From assembly GCA_003645385.1 (NCBI GenBank), contig QNEY01000017.1:1-14816 (forward strand): a DNA stretch of 14,816 bases, given 5' to 3'. Numbering within the stretch: position 1 is the stretch's first letter; every line of letters starts with the position of its first letter. The position numbers were made by a program, and so were the translations under genes. The notes below the pieces were generated by a model. It worked only from the letters and a program-made list of their open reading frames with translations, made no database searches and had not been told where the DNA came from. Origin of the DNA: Gammaproteobacteria bacterium. GTDB taxonomy: Bacteria; Pseudomonadota; Gammaproteobacteria; Nitrosococcales; Methylophagaceae. This document shows, in pieces, positions 6,482 to 14,190 of the stretch.

Positions 6482-7171
6482 TTAGTCTTCAGTCTCTTCT
6501 TCAGCATCGCCCTCAGTTCCAGCTTCAGCTTCAACCTCGTCTTCTTCAACTTCAACAACAACACGTGGAGTGTGGATGTTAACAACTGCTTGGTCATAAG
6601 AAGAACGTTCACCTTCTTCAAGATGTTCTTCTTGACCATGCGATAACGCAGTCAAAGTAACACCTTTAGGCAACACAAGTTCAGTCAAGTGAATACTATG
6701 GTCTAGTTCCAAGGTAGAGATATCTATTTCAATATACTCAGGTAGGTCTTTTGGTAAACAAGAAATTTCAACATCAGTCATCAAGTGAGAAACAGCACCA
6801 CCTTCTTTTACACCAGGTGCAACATCTTCACCAATAAAGTGAAGCTGTACTGTCATTGTCATTGCTTGTTTAGCATCTATACGTAAGAAATCTGCATGCA
6901 TGATTCTGACATCACTAGCTGGGTGACGTTGTAGATCTTTTAATACAACCTTATTTTTCTTACCATCAACTACCAGAGTCAAAATATGAGCATAGAATGC
7001 ATCTTCTGACAGGTGACGAATAAATTTGTTGTGATCTAATGTCAATGAAACAGGTGTATCTGTACCACCATACATAATAGCTGGAACTTTGCCCGCATGA
7101 CGTAGGCGGCGGCTCGCACCTTTCCCCTGGTCAGTACGTAGTTCAGCTTGAACTTCGAATAAATTTTCCAT
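6482..7171 (-). CDS. rplY: Large ribosomal subunit protein bL25 (long CTC/TL5 form)
   Basis: The protein binds 5S rRNA in the 50S subunit. The N-terminal approximately 95 residues form the L25 domain (GKGASRRLRHAGKVPAIMYGG near the start; HPASDVRIMHADFLRI later). The second half is the CTC/TL5 C-terminal beta domain, ending in a strongly acidic tail rich in Glu and Asp. I chose ATG 7171 because GGAG at 7178-7181 is then 6 bases away; ATG 7174 directly before it leaves only 3, and a longer form from 7198 would add a hydrophobic MFIFFLEN stretch encoded by the T-tract and Shine-Dalgarno, which is unlikely. The product is 229 residues, far longer than the 94-residue E. coli L25 but normal for the CTC form in other gammaproteobacteria. 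Downstream are pth and ychF. Confidence 0.96.
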   Translation of the reverse strand: MENLFEVQAELRTDQGKGASRRLRHAGKVPAIMYGGTDTPVSLTLDHNKFIRHLSEDAFYAHILTLVVDGKKNKVVLKDLQRHPASDVRIMHADFLRIDAKQAMTMTVQLHFIGEDVAPGVKEGGAVSHLMTDVEISCLPKDLPEYIEIDISTLELDHSIHLTELVLPKGVTLTALSHGQEEHLEEGERSSYDQAVVNIHTPRVVVEVEEDEVEAEAGTEGDAEEETED

Positions 7172-7216
7172 CATGTTCTCCAAAAAAAATATGAACAAAA
7201 CACGGTTTTGCCCATT

Positions 7217-7235
7217 AAAAATGCCGTCTATCGGC
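7217..7235 (-). terminator. Possible weak terminator or attenuator between prs and rplY
   Basis: On the minus strand GCCG and CGGC form a 4-bp all-GC stem around a 5-base loop, followed by A and five T. The stem is short for a Rho-independent terminator. It lies roughly 95 bases past the prs stop and inside the rplY leader, so it could end prs transcripts or attenuate rplY. Confidence 0.35.
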
Positions 7236-7241
7236 GGCGCA

Positions 7242-7271
7242 TTGTCTCCCTCGCGACCAAGAGAGACACAA
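7242..7271 (-). promoter_or_regulatory. Leader hairpin upstream of rplY
   Basis: A long imperfect stem can form from TTG plus TCTCCCT (7242-7251) against AGAGAGA (7260-7266) and CAA (7269-7271), with a 2-base bulge, one G-T pair and an 8-base loop. It is the strongest structure in the 158-base prs-rplY gap. A second AT-rich perfect hairpin, CAAAAC/GTTTTG at 7196-7210, lies just before a run of eight T (minus strand) and the rplY ribosome-binding site. I could not identify a convincing promoter in this gap. Confidence 0.4.
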
Positions 7272-7329
7272 AGAAATACCTATTTATCTGATATTCCTAG
7301 CAATCAGCTAAAACATCGTTCCAGCTTGA

Positions 7330-8265
7330 TTAATCCATATACAAGGAGCTAACAGACTCCTCGTTACTAATTCTATACATCGCCTCAGCCAACATTTCAG
7401 CAATGCTAAGTGGGCGTATTTTTTTACATGCTAGTGCATGTTCTTGCAAGGGAATGGTGTTGGTCACTACCAATTCATCCAAAACAGAGTTTTCAATATT
7501 TTTGATAGCTGCTCCAGATAATACTGGATGTGTACAATAGGCAACTACACGTGCTGCACCTTTCTCTTTTAATGCCGCAGCTGCAGCACATAATGTACCT
7601 GCTGTATCAACCATATCGTCGATTAACACACAAACTCGACCCTCGACATCACCAATGATATTCATTACTTTGGCAACATTTGGCTTTGGACGGCGCTTAT
7701 CAACAATCGCCAGTTCGACATCTAACAGTTTAGCTAAAGCTCGTGCTCGAACTACACCGCCAATATCGGGTGACACTACTATCAAATCTGGATATTTATG
7801 TTTCCAAATATCACCTAATAAAACCGGTGATGCATAAACATTATCAACAGGACAATCAAAAAATCCTTGAATTTGATCAGCATGCAAATCTACAGTTAAC
7901 ACCCTATCTGCACCAACACCGGTAAGCATGTTGGCGACAACTTTAGCCGTAATCGCAACACGTGCAGAGCGTGGGCGACGATCCTGACGTGAATATCCAA
8001 AATAAGGAATCACTAAGGTAATTCGTTTTGCAGATGCTCGACGAAGCGCATCTGTCATTACCATCAATTCCATCAGATTGTCATTGGCAGGCATGCAGGT
8101 CGGTTGCACAATGAACACGTCTTTTCCGCGGACATTGTCTAATATTTCAACCATGATTTCGCCATCGCTGAATGCTTCAACAGTAGCTTTACCAAGTGGA
8201 ACATTAAGGAATTTGACAATATTTTGTGCCAATTCACGGTTAGCATTACCCGTAAACACCATCAT
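7330..8265 (-). CDS. prs: Ribose-phosphate pyrophosphokinase (PRPP synthetase)
   Basis: Prs makes PRPP from ribose 5-phosphate and ATP, feeding purine, pyrimidine, NAD, His and Trp synthesis. The class I enzyme signature is intact: the flexible loop RRPRSARVAITAK (96-108), metal-ligand His128 in VDLHADQIQG, catalytic KRR at 190-192, and the PRPP-binding loop DDMVDTAGT at 216-224; it ends in RISNEESVS as in E. coli. ATG 8265 gives 311 residues, aligned with the Pseudomonas start MMVFTGNAN. A GTG at 8316 would add 17 residues (328 in total) and cannot be excluded; neither start has a good Shine-Dalgarno. The frame stays open back into tRNA-Gln, but a start there would translate tRNA and is rejected. 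It follows tRNA-Gln on the same strand. Confidence 0.97.
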   Translation of the reverse strand: MMVFTGNANRELAQNIVKFLNVPLGKATVEAFSDGEIMVEILDNVRGKDVFIVQPTCMPANDNLMELMVMTDALRRASAKRITLVIPYFGYSRQDRRPRSARVAITAKVVANMLTGVGADRVLTVDLHADQIQGFFDCPVDNVYASPVLLGDIWKHKYPDLIVVSPDIGGVVRARALAKLLDVELAIVDKRRPKPNVAKVMNIIGDVEGRVCVLIDDMVDTAGTLCAAAAALKEKGAARVVAYCTHPVLSGAAIKNIENSVLDELVVTNTIPLQEHALACKKIRPLSIAEMLAEAMYRISNEESVSSLYMD

Positions 8266-8357
8266 ACTGGTGTCTGCGGTACGCTGTTGTAACTGAAGAA
8301 GACTGTTTTTAGTCACGATAAAAGCGCCGATATCTCTATCTAAAAAAACAAAAAGAG

Positions 8358-8432
8358 TGGCTGGGGTACCAGGATTCGAACCTGGGAATGCAAGGATCAA
8401 AACCTTGTGCCTTACCGCTTGGCGATACCCCA
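8358..8432 (-). tRNA. tRNA-Gln(TTG)
   Basis: On the minus strand the 75-base gene starts TGGGGTA at 8432 and pairs with TACCCCA, then a G discriminator and an encoded CCA at 8358-8360. The anticodon loop is TTTTGAT with anticodon TTG, and the T-arm core GGTTCGAATCC is present. It closely resembles E. coli glnU/glnW. It sits 29 bases after the ispE stop and before prs. A TAAAAT hexamer lies 12 bases upstream, but no well-spaced -35 accompanies it, so cotranscription with ispE is likely. A T-rich stretch (T5-G-T7) follows the CCA end. Confidence 0.96.
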
Positions 8433-8461
8433 ACAGATAAACTCATTTTAACATCTTGCAG

Positions 8462-9313
8462 TCATGTCATGGCTTCTTTTTTTGAAGAAACTAATGCAGT
8501 TAGTGGTGACTGGTTACAGCCTTTTGCCACAAACCCTTGCCAAGCTTCTGGCAAGTTTGTCATTACCTGTTGTGCTAAATATTGACTTTGAAAGTCAGCA
8601 AATACACAGGCACCTGTTCCGGACATTCTTGGTTTGGCGTACTGAGACAGCCAATCAAGAGCATCTGCAACAAGCGGGTAATTTTTGGTCACTACATCTT
8701 CACAGATATTTCTGCCTTCCCCCGAAAGGAAGCGCGATATTGTGATATGTTCACAATCTCGTGTCAATTCTGGGTCTGAAAATATTTCAGATGTTGATAC
8801 GTGACAACTTGGTACAATCACCACATACCAAGGTTCAGGCGGTGATACAGATGTTAGTTTTTCACCGACTCCCTCTGCCCATGCTGCATGACCATGTATA
8901 AAAACAGGTACATCTGCGCCTAGGATCAAGCCAAGGCGTGCTAATTCATCATTAGATAACTGACATTGCCATAATGTATTTAATGCCACTAAGGTGGTGG
9001 CTGCATTAGAACTACCTCCACCTAAACCACCACCCATTGGCAGTTGTTTGTCTAAAGTGATTTCCACACCATATTTAACATCGGCATGTTGCTGTAAAAG
9101 TTTTGCGGCACGGACAATTAAATTATCGGCATCATCGACACCTGCAATAGAAGTTAGCAAGCGAATTTCAGACTGATCAGTGATTTGAAATTGTAAATGA
9201 TCACAATAATCCAGAAACTGAAATACGGTTTGTAGTTGATGATAACCATCTTTACGCTGACCGGTAATGTGTAAAAAAAGGTTTATTTTTGCTGGCGCAG
9301 GCCATGAGATCAC
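8462..9313 (-). CDS. ispE: 4-diphosphocytidyl-2-C-methyl-D-erythritol kinase
   Basis: IspE phosphorylates CDP-methylerythritol with ATP in the MEP pathway to isoprenoid precursors. It is a GHMP-superfamily kinase: the opening PAPAKINLFLHITG contains Lys9, the ATP-binding glycine loop PMGGGLGGGSSNAA is at 92-105, and catalytic Asp134 is in LGADVPVF; the third motif is GTGACVF. I chose GTG 9313: it overlaps the lolB stop as GTGA, has GGAG about 8 bases upstream, and gives 283 residues, the same length as E. coli IspE. An upstream TTG at 9328 would add five residues that are not part of the conserved start. It is coupled to lolB upstream and followed by tRNA-Gln. Confidence 0.97.
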   Translation of the reverse strand: MISWPAPAKINLFLHITGQRKDGYHQLQTVFQFLDYCDHLQFQITDQSEIRLLTSIAGVDDADNLIVRAAKLLQQHADVKYGVEITLDKQLPMGGGLGGGSSNAATTLVALNTLWQCQLSNDELARLGLILGADVPVFIHGHAAWAEGVGEKLTSVSPPEPWYVVIVPSCHVSTSEIFSDPELTRDCEHITISRFLSGEGRNICEDVVTKNYPLVADALDWLSQYAKPRMSGTGACVFADFQSQYLAQQVMTNLPEAWQGFVAKGCNQSPLTALVSSKKEAMT

Positions 9314-9921
9314 TGAATGAGCTCCCAATCAGAAATAACTAATCGTAGACTGAATTCATTATGTTTGATAAATATTTTTGCTGGCATGGAATAGTTTTCA
9401 AAAGGTATGTAACGTAAAAACTTGATATCCCATCCTTGTTGTATCAAGTGCGTTATTCGACCTTCGTTATCATATTCAATCGACTTAAAGTTTGTTGATT
9501 GGTAGGGTATTCCACGGACCCAATCTCGTAAGGCGCTTACTGGTAAATGCACACCTAATGTCTCAGCTATTAAGGCTTCAGGGCTTGGAGACGATGATTT
9601 TTTACCATCTGCCATTGTTAGCGTGACTTGTTTCTCATTACCATTAAGGGTCACACCTCCTTGGGCAAATGGACCAAGCAATCGGATTTGGTATGTTCCA
9701 CGATCTTCTTGCCAATATAGGCCAGCATTCCAAGCTTCCTTTCCTTGAGTAATAACTGTTCGCCCTTTAATTTCCCAGCGGTCAAGTTGTACTAAATCTT
9801 GATACCTTGCATCCCAGAGTGATTCCGGGCTGCTGTCAGGACGTTGTTGCCAGACAGGTGTGCAGGCAGTAACCAATAAAGAAATGAGTGCAACAAAGAG
9901 TATTCTCGTCTCTGGTATCAC
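9310..9921 (-). CDS. lolB: Outer-membrane lipoprotein receptor LolB
   Basis: LolB accepts lipoproteins from the periplasmic carrier LolA and inserts them in the inner leaflet of the outer membrane; it is itself a lipoprotein. The signal peptide ends in lipobox VTAC with lipidated Cys20. The mature part fits the 11-strand LolB fold: the early WEIKGRTVI strand, GLYWQEDRGTYQIRLLGPFAQG, and the central region through LRDWVRGIPY. It has 203 residues, close to the E. coli protein (207). The start is GTG 9921, overlapping the TGA of the upstream TPR gene as GTGA, with no separate Shine-Dalgarno, so it depends on translational coupling. The lolB-ispE order is conserved in gammaproteobacteria. Confidence 0.95.
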   Translation of the reverse strand: MIPETRILFVALISLLVTACTPVWQQRPDSSPESLWDARYQDLVQLDRWEIKGRTVITQGKEAWNAGLYWQEDRGTYQIRLLGPFAQGGVTLNGNEKQVTLTMADGKKSSSPSPEALIAETLGVHLPVSALRDWVRGIPYQSTNFKSIEYDNEGRITHLIQQGWDIKFLRYIPFENYSMPAKIFIKHNEFSLRLVISDWELIQ

Positions 9922-11690
9922 TGGCCAAATCGACGCATGGTATTGAGTAATAGCTTGTTCTCTGGAGCATGATGCAATCCTTGTTGCCAGACACGTTTTG
10001 CCTCAGAATGCTTGCCTTGCTGCCATAATACTTCGCCCAAATGAGCTAAAAACTCTGGGTCTGCCTGAATAACAACAGCTTGTTTTAAGTTTCGTACAGC
10101 TTCATCCAGATTACCAAGTCGGTAGTGTACCCAACCTAAACTATCTAAATAAAAAGGATCATTAGGTTTTAATTTAATAGCCTTAGTTATTAAAGCCAAT
10201 GCTTCTTGATAACGATTAGTACGATCCGCCAAGGTATAACCAAGTGCATTTAATGCCTGAGCATTATTGGGATCTTCAGCTAAAATGGTGTTTAAGTCCT
10301 GTTCCAAAACACTTAAACGGTTTAATGGTTCAGCCACCATTGCCCTACCATAAAGCAATTCCATATTACCCGAATGTTTGGTTAGGGCTTCACTGTATAG
10401 ATCAAAAGAAGCTTGATTTTGACCTTGTTCTCTTAAAAATGAAGCTTCAAATAAATAATATTGAATTGCTCGCTTAGGATGTTCTTTGCGGAGTAATTTA
10501 AGATGCAGGCGAGCCTTATCCAATTGGTTGTTGTCAGCTAATAAATTGATATATCGTGTCTGTGCAGCCTGAAACCGGTGGCTATCAGCTGGAACAGAAG
10601 CAAACCAAATTAAGGCTTTCTCGGTGTCCTTATTTATTTCTTCTGCAAGCCCCATAAAATATGCGGCTTGTTTGCCAGGATCGCCAAGGGTGATCAATTG
10701 ATTAAAATAATGTTTAGCGAGCACACCATCTTTTTCTTCTAAGGCTAATAATCCCAAGGCAAACAGGATTTCTTCATTTTCAGGTTGTTTGATATTGAGT
10801 TGTTCAAAGATGATTCGTGCTTGTGCGGTCCTGTCGTTTTCTCCCAATAATTTGGCATAAGCAAAAAGTAAATCATCACTGGCAGTTTCCTTGCTGGCAG
10901 GTTTTTTTAGAATTGCTATCGCCTTATCACCTTGCTGAAGACGTTGTAGAATCTCCGCTTTTAATATTAGCGCATCTTCACGGTTAGGCTGTTGTTTTAA
11001 TGTGCTCTCAACTGCAGGTAGGGCCGTATCATATTGTTTGAAAAATGCAGACAAACGGCCATAAGCAAACAAGGCTTCAGGATCCTTATCTTGATAAAGC
11101 TGGATCTGTTGCAGAATAGTTAATGCCTGTTCTGGTTTGACCAATTCGCTCAAATTGTCTGATATACGTGCCAAATAATCATGGGCCATGCTTGGCGCTA
11201 ACTCTAAAGCAGTATCAATAGTTGTTACTACACCATCATAGTCACCTTGTAACATGAGAAATGGTGCTTGTAATATATAAATGTCGGCATCAGTTGGGTC
11301 GACCTCAATCCATCGTTTTAATGAACGATTTACACGTTGTTGATCGCGGGTGAAAATGGCAATTTGTGTAGACCTGCCCGCAACAGAAGGAGATTCTGTT
11401 ACGGTAGATGCTTTATGATAAAGATCAACGGCAGTACCCATTTCACCCCGTTGACCAGCAATTTCTGCCGTTAAAATGTAATAGACTAGCTCGGGAGTTA
11501 AAGGTAAGGTTTCGGTCTGCTCGGGTAGTTCATCACTAGAGAGCTCAGATTGCTGAGTAGGTATTTGCTCTTCATGAGATTGCTGACTGGGTGATGAGAC
11601 ACAGGCAGTCAATACGATTGGCAGGCTATAAATAAAGCACCGTTGAACAAAACACGCCAGATTTTTCCAGTGTAATTGTAATAAATCCAT
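9918..11690 (-). CDS. TPR-repeat outer-membrane lipoprotein, LbcA-like
   Basis: This 590-residue protein has a signal peptide ending in lipobox LTAC (Cys30), then a Gln/Ser/Glu-rich linker, and then a nearly continuous array of TPR helical repeats from about residue 65 to the end. Clear repeats include the last three, with ALNALGYTLADR, YLDSLGWVHYRLGNLDEA and LAHLGEVLWQQGKHSEA. The gene just upstream of lolB beside hemA is PA4667 in Pseudomonas aeruginosa, LbcA, which activates the periplasmic protease CtpA to degrade peptidoglycan hydrolases. Position, lipobox and TPR architecture agree with an orthologue; that it works with a CtpA here is inference, as no protease gene is in the window. The residue after Cys is Val, consistent with outer-membrane sorting. 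ATG 11690 lacks a Shine-Dalgarno. It heads a unit with lolB and ispE. Confidence 0.82.
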   Translation of the reverse strand: MDLLQLHWKNLACFVQRCFIYSLPIVLTACVSSPSQQSHEEQIPTQQSELSSDELPEQTETLPLTPELVYYILTAEIAGQRGEMGTAVDLYHKASTVTESPSVAGRSTQIAIFTRDQQRVNRSLKRWIEVDPTDADIYILQAPFLMLQGDYDGVVTTIDTALELAPSMAHDYLARISDNLSELVKPEQALTILQQIQLYQDKDPEALFAYGRLSAFFKQYDTALPAVESTLKQQPNREDALILKAEILQRLQQGDKAIAILKKPASKETASDDLLFAYAKLLGENDRTAQARIIFEQLNIKQPENEEILFALGLLALEEKDGVLAKHYFNQLITLGDPGKQAAYFMGLAEEINKDTEKALIWFASVPADSHRFQAAQTRYINLLADNNQLDKARLHLKLLRKEHPKRAIQYYLFEASFLREQGQNQASFDLYSEALTKHSGNMELLYGRAMVAEPLNRLSVLEQDLNTILAEDPNNAQALNALGYTLADRTNRYQEALALITKAIKLKPNDPFYLDSLGWVHYRLGNLDEAVRNLKQAVVIQADPEFLAHLGEVLWQQGKHSEAKRVWQQGLHHAPENKLLLNTMRRFGQ

Positions 11691-11839
11691 AATAAAACGA
11701 CCTGACCGACTGATTTTGATAGAATGGCGTTTTTGGGAGCATTCTTAAAGGCTCCTTTGCTTGACCAAACTGAAATCAATTTAAATTAATAACGGCTGTA
11801 GATTCTACCAGCATTTAACGACAACTTATCATCAAAATT
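11691..11839. promoter_or_regulatory. Divergent intergenic region between LbcA-like gene and hemA
   Basis: This 149-base gap must hold the start signals for both directions. It contains an inverted repeat GGAGC (11736-11740) and GCTCC (11751-11755) around 10 bases, and a TTGACC at 11761-11766 that could be a -35 for hemA. No well-matched -10 follows at the standard spacing (AT-rich sequence TAAATT is 15 bases away). No strong promoter is visible for the minus direction. The exact promoters remain undetermined. Confidence 0.4.
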
Positions 11840-13093
11840 ATGCAATTTGTCACTTACGGCATCAACCATAACACGGCCCCTGTTCACATTCGTGAAAACA
11901 TTGCCTTTAACGCCGATGTTTTGCCTGTTGCGTTGGCTTCTATAAAACAGCATCCTGATGTGATTGAAGCCGTGATCGTATCTACATGCAATCGAACAGA
12001 AATTTACTGCTACTTGAATGATGATTGTGACAACATTGTTAGCAGTTGGTTGCATCAATTTCATCAGCAATCAGATGGTGACTTAGACGAGTTTCTATAT
12101 TGTCATCAAGGCAATGATGCAATCCGCCATTTATTACGAGTAGCTTGTGGTCTTGATTCGATGGTTTTAGGTGAGCCTCAAATTCTGGGTCAAATAAAAT
12201 CAGCATATAGCCAAGCACTCAACATGAAGACTTTAGGAAAGATTCTGGGCCGATTGTTTCAGCATGCCTTCACTGTTGCAAAACAAGTTCGTACCGATAC
12301 GGCTATTGGAAATAGCCCTGTTTCGGTAGCCTTTGCTGCGGTCAGTCTTGCCAAACAAATCTTTAGTAATTTGTCTGATTCGACAGCATTATTAATTGGT
12401 GCAGGTGATACGATAGAACTTACAGCCCGTCATCTTTATGATAATGGCACCGGTCGCATTATCATCGCTAACCGTACTATTGAGCGTGCCCATAATCTGG
12501 CAACGCAAGTAAATGGTTATGCGATTAGCTTGAGTGAAATGCCGGCACATTTACCAGAAGCGGATATTGTTATTAGCTCAACTGCTAGTCAGTTGCCAAT
12601 TTTGGGAAAAGGCACAGTTGAAAGAGCACTTAAACAACGAAAACGACGCCCTATCTTTATGGTCGACATTGCTGTCCCACGTGATATTGAACCTGAAGTG
12701 GGCTTGTTAGAAGATATTTACCTGTATTGTGTTGATGATTTACATGAGATCATTGATGAAAATCTGCAATCTCGTCGCGATGCAGCCCAACAGGCAGAGG
12801 AAATTATTGATAGCCAAGTCGATCATTTTATTGGGTGGTTACGTACGCAAGATGCAGTACCCGTAATTAGAGCAATACGTGATAAGGCAGAATCAGAAAG
12901 TGAGTTATTGCTAGAAAAAGCTAAAAAACAACTTGAACAAGGTCTGCCGGCAGAGCAAGTGGTGAATGAGCTTGCGCGGACATTAACTAAAAAACTATTA
13001 CATGAGCCCAGCCGACAGTTACGTCAATCTGGCTTTAATACTGATAACAATTTGATTGAATCGGCGCGCAGTCTGTTCAATATCAAGGACTAA
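11840..13093 (+). CDS. hemA: Glutamyl-tRNA reductase
   Basis: HemA reduces glutamyl-tRNA(Glu) with NADPH to glutamate-1-semialdehyde, the first committed step of C5-pathway tetrapyrrole synthesis. The N-terminal catalytic domain starts MQFVTYGINHNTAP and carries the nucleophile Cys50 in STCNRTEIY, at the same position as in E. coli. His97 and the GLDSMVLGEPQILGQIK signature follow (104-120). The NADPH-binding Rossmann domain includes ALLIGAGDTIE near 186-196, and the C-terminal dimerisation helices end the 417-residue protein. The ATG at 11840 matches the usual start, but no Shine-Dalgarno is visible. The gene is followed by prfA three bases later, the standard gammaproteobacterial pair. Confidence 0.98.
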   Translation: MQFVTYGINHNTAPVHIRENIAFNADVLPVALASIKQHPDVIEAVIVSTCNRTEIYCYLNDDCDNIVSSWLHQFHQQSDGDLDEFLYCHQGNDAIRHLLRVACGLDSMVLGEPQILGQIKSAYSQALNMKTLGKILGRLFQHAFTVAKQVRTDTAIGNSPVSVAFAAVSLAKQIFSNLSDSTALLIGAGDTIELTARHLYDNGTGRIIIANRTIERAHNLATQVNGYAISLSEMPAHLPEADIVISSTASQLPILGKGTVERALKQRKRRPIFMVDIAVPRDIEPEVGLLEDIYLYCVDDLHEIIDENLQSRRDAAQQAEEIIDSQVDHFIGWLRTQDAVPVIRAIRDKAESESELLLEKAKKQLEQGLPAEQVVNELARTLTKKLLHEPSRQLRQSGFNTDNNLIESARSLFNIKD

Positions 13094-13096
13094 GCT

Positions 13097-14182
13097 GTGA
13101 AAGAATCTATTAAACACAAACTTGAAACCTTAATTGAACGTCATGAAGAAATTGCTGGCTTGCTGGCAGAGCCAGAAACAATGGCAGATCAAAATAAGTT
13201 TCGCTCATTATCACAGGAATATGCTCAATTAGAGCCAGTAGTAAGCAACTTCACTGACTATAAAAATAGTCTGTCCGCCATTGAAGATGCCAAAGCCATG
13301 ATGCAAGAAGATGATGAAGAAATGCGTGAAATGGCTAAAGAAGAACTAGCCGAGGCTCAACAGCAAGAACAGGCACTAGAGTTAACCTTACAGAAACTAC
13401 TATTACCTAAAGATCCTAATGACCAACGCAATATTTTCATAGAAGTGCGTGCAGGTACAGGTGGCGATGAAGCGGCTATTTTTGCTGGTGATTTGTATCG
13501 GATGTACAGTCGTTATGCCGAACAACGACGCTGGGGTGTCGAGCTTATTAATGCTCAGGAAGGTGAACATGGTGGTTATAAAGAGGTTATTGTTCGCATA
13601 GTGGGTGATGGAGCCTTTTCAAAACTAAAATTTGAAGCTGGTGGTCATCGTGTACAGCGTGTTCCTGAAACAGAATCACAAGGTCGAATTCATACCTCAG
13701 CCTGCACCGTAGCCATCATGCCGGAAGTCGATGAAGTTGACCAAGTCGTGATTAATCCAGCTGATCTTCGTGTTGACACTTTTCGTGCATCGGGTGCGGG
13801 TGGTCAACATGTTAATAAAACCGACTCTGCGATTCGACTCACACACTTACCAACCGGTATCGTAGTTGAATGCCAAGATCAACGCTCACAACATAAAAAC
13901 CGTGCCCAAGCGATGTCTGTTTTAGCTGCTCGTATCATGTCTGAACAACAAGATAAGATTGATTCGGAACAAGCCGAAACGCGTAAATTACAAGTGGGCA
14001 GTGGTGATCGTAGTGAACGTATTCGTACTTATAATTATCCACAAGGTCGAATTACTGATCACCGAATTAACCTCACTTTATATAAATTAGCTGAAGTGAT
14101 GGGTGGTGATCTTGAGCAAGTAATCGAACCATTAATTAACGAATATCAGGCTGATCAACTGGCTTCTTTAGCCGAGTTATGA
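13097..14182 (+). CDS. prfA: Peptide chain release factor 1
   Basis: RF1 recognises UAA and UAG stop codons on the ribosome and triggers peptide release. The 361-residue protein has the codon-recognition tripeptide PxT as Pro190-Glu191-Thr192 in QRVPETESQG; E. coli has PAT, so the middle residue varies but the defining positions are kept. The catalytic GGQ is at 235-237 in RASGAGGQHVNK, and the C-terminal domain has GSGDRSERIRTYNYPQGR. The start GTG 13097 is preceded by an AAGGA that overlaps the end of hemA, indicating coupling. The stop faces the hemF stop with eight bases between. No prmC, the methyltransferase for this GGQ, follows it here. Confidence 0.98.
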   Translation: MKESIKHKLETLIERHEEIAGLLAEPETMADQNKFRSLSQEYAQLEPVVSNFTDYKNSLSAIEDAKAMMQEDDEEMREMAKEELAEAQQQEQALELTLQKLLLPKDPNDQRNIFIEVRAGTGGDEAAIFAGDLYRMYSRYAEQRRWGVELINAQEGEHGGYKEVIVRIVGDGAFSKLKFEAGGHRVQRVPETESQGRIHTSACTVAIMPEVDEVDQVVINPADLRVDTFRASGAGGQHVNKTDSAIRLTHLPTGIVVECQDQRSQHKNRAQAMSVLAARIMSEQQDKIDSEQAETRKLQVGSGDRSERIRTYNYPQGRITDHRINLTLYKLAEVMGGDLEQVIEPLINEYQADQLASLAEL

Positions 14183-14190
14183 CTAGCGTT

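Noticed and set aside
6439..6639. Lys/Leu-rich 66-codon frame overlapping the 3' end of rplY
   Set aside because: It is the shifted reading of the Glu/Asp-rich L25 tail and has no independent start signal.
7175..7198. Longer rplY start adding MFIFFLEN
   Set aside because: Those codons lie in the T-tract and the Shine-Dalgarno GGAG; the site is well placed for ATG 7171 instead.
8266..8433. N-terminal extension of Prs starting inside tRNA-Gln (367 residues)
   Set aside because: The first part would translate the tRNA gene itself, and the family begins at the MVFTGNAN segment; an open frame through the tRNA is incidental.
9314..9328. TTG start for ispE at 9328
   Set aside because: The GTG at 9313 has a well-spaced GGAG, gives the family length of 283 and makes the same GTGA overlap as lolB.
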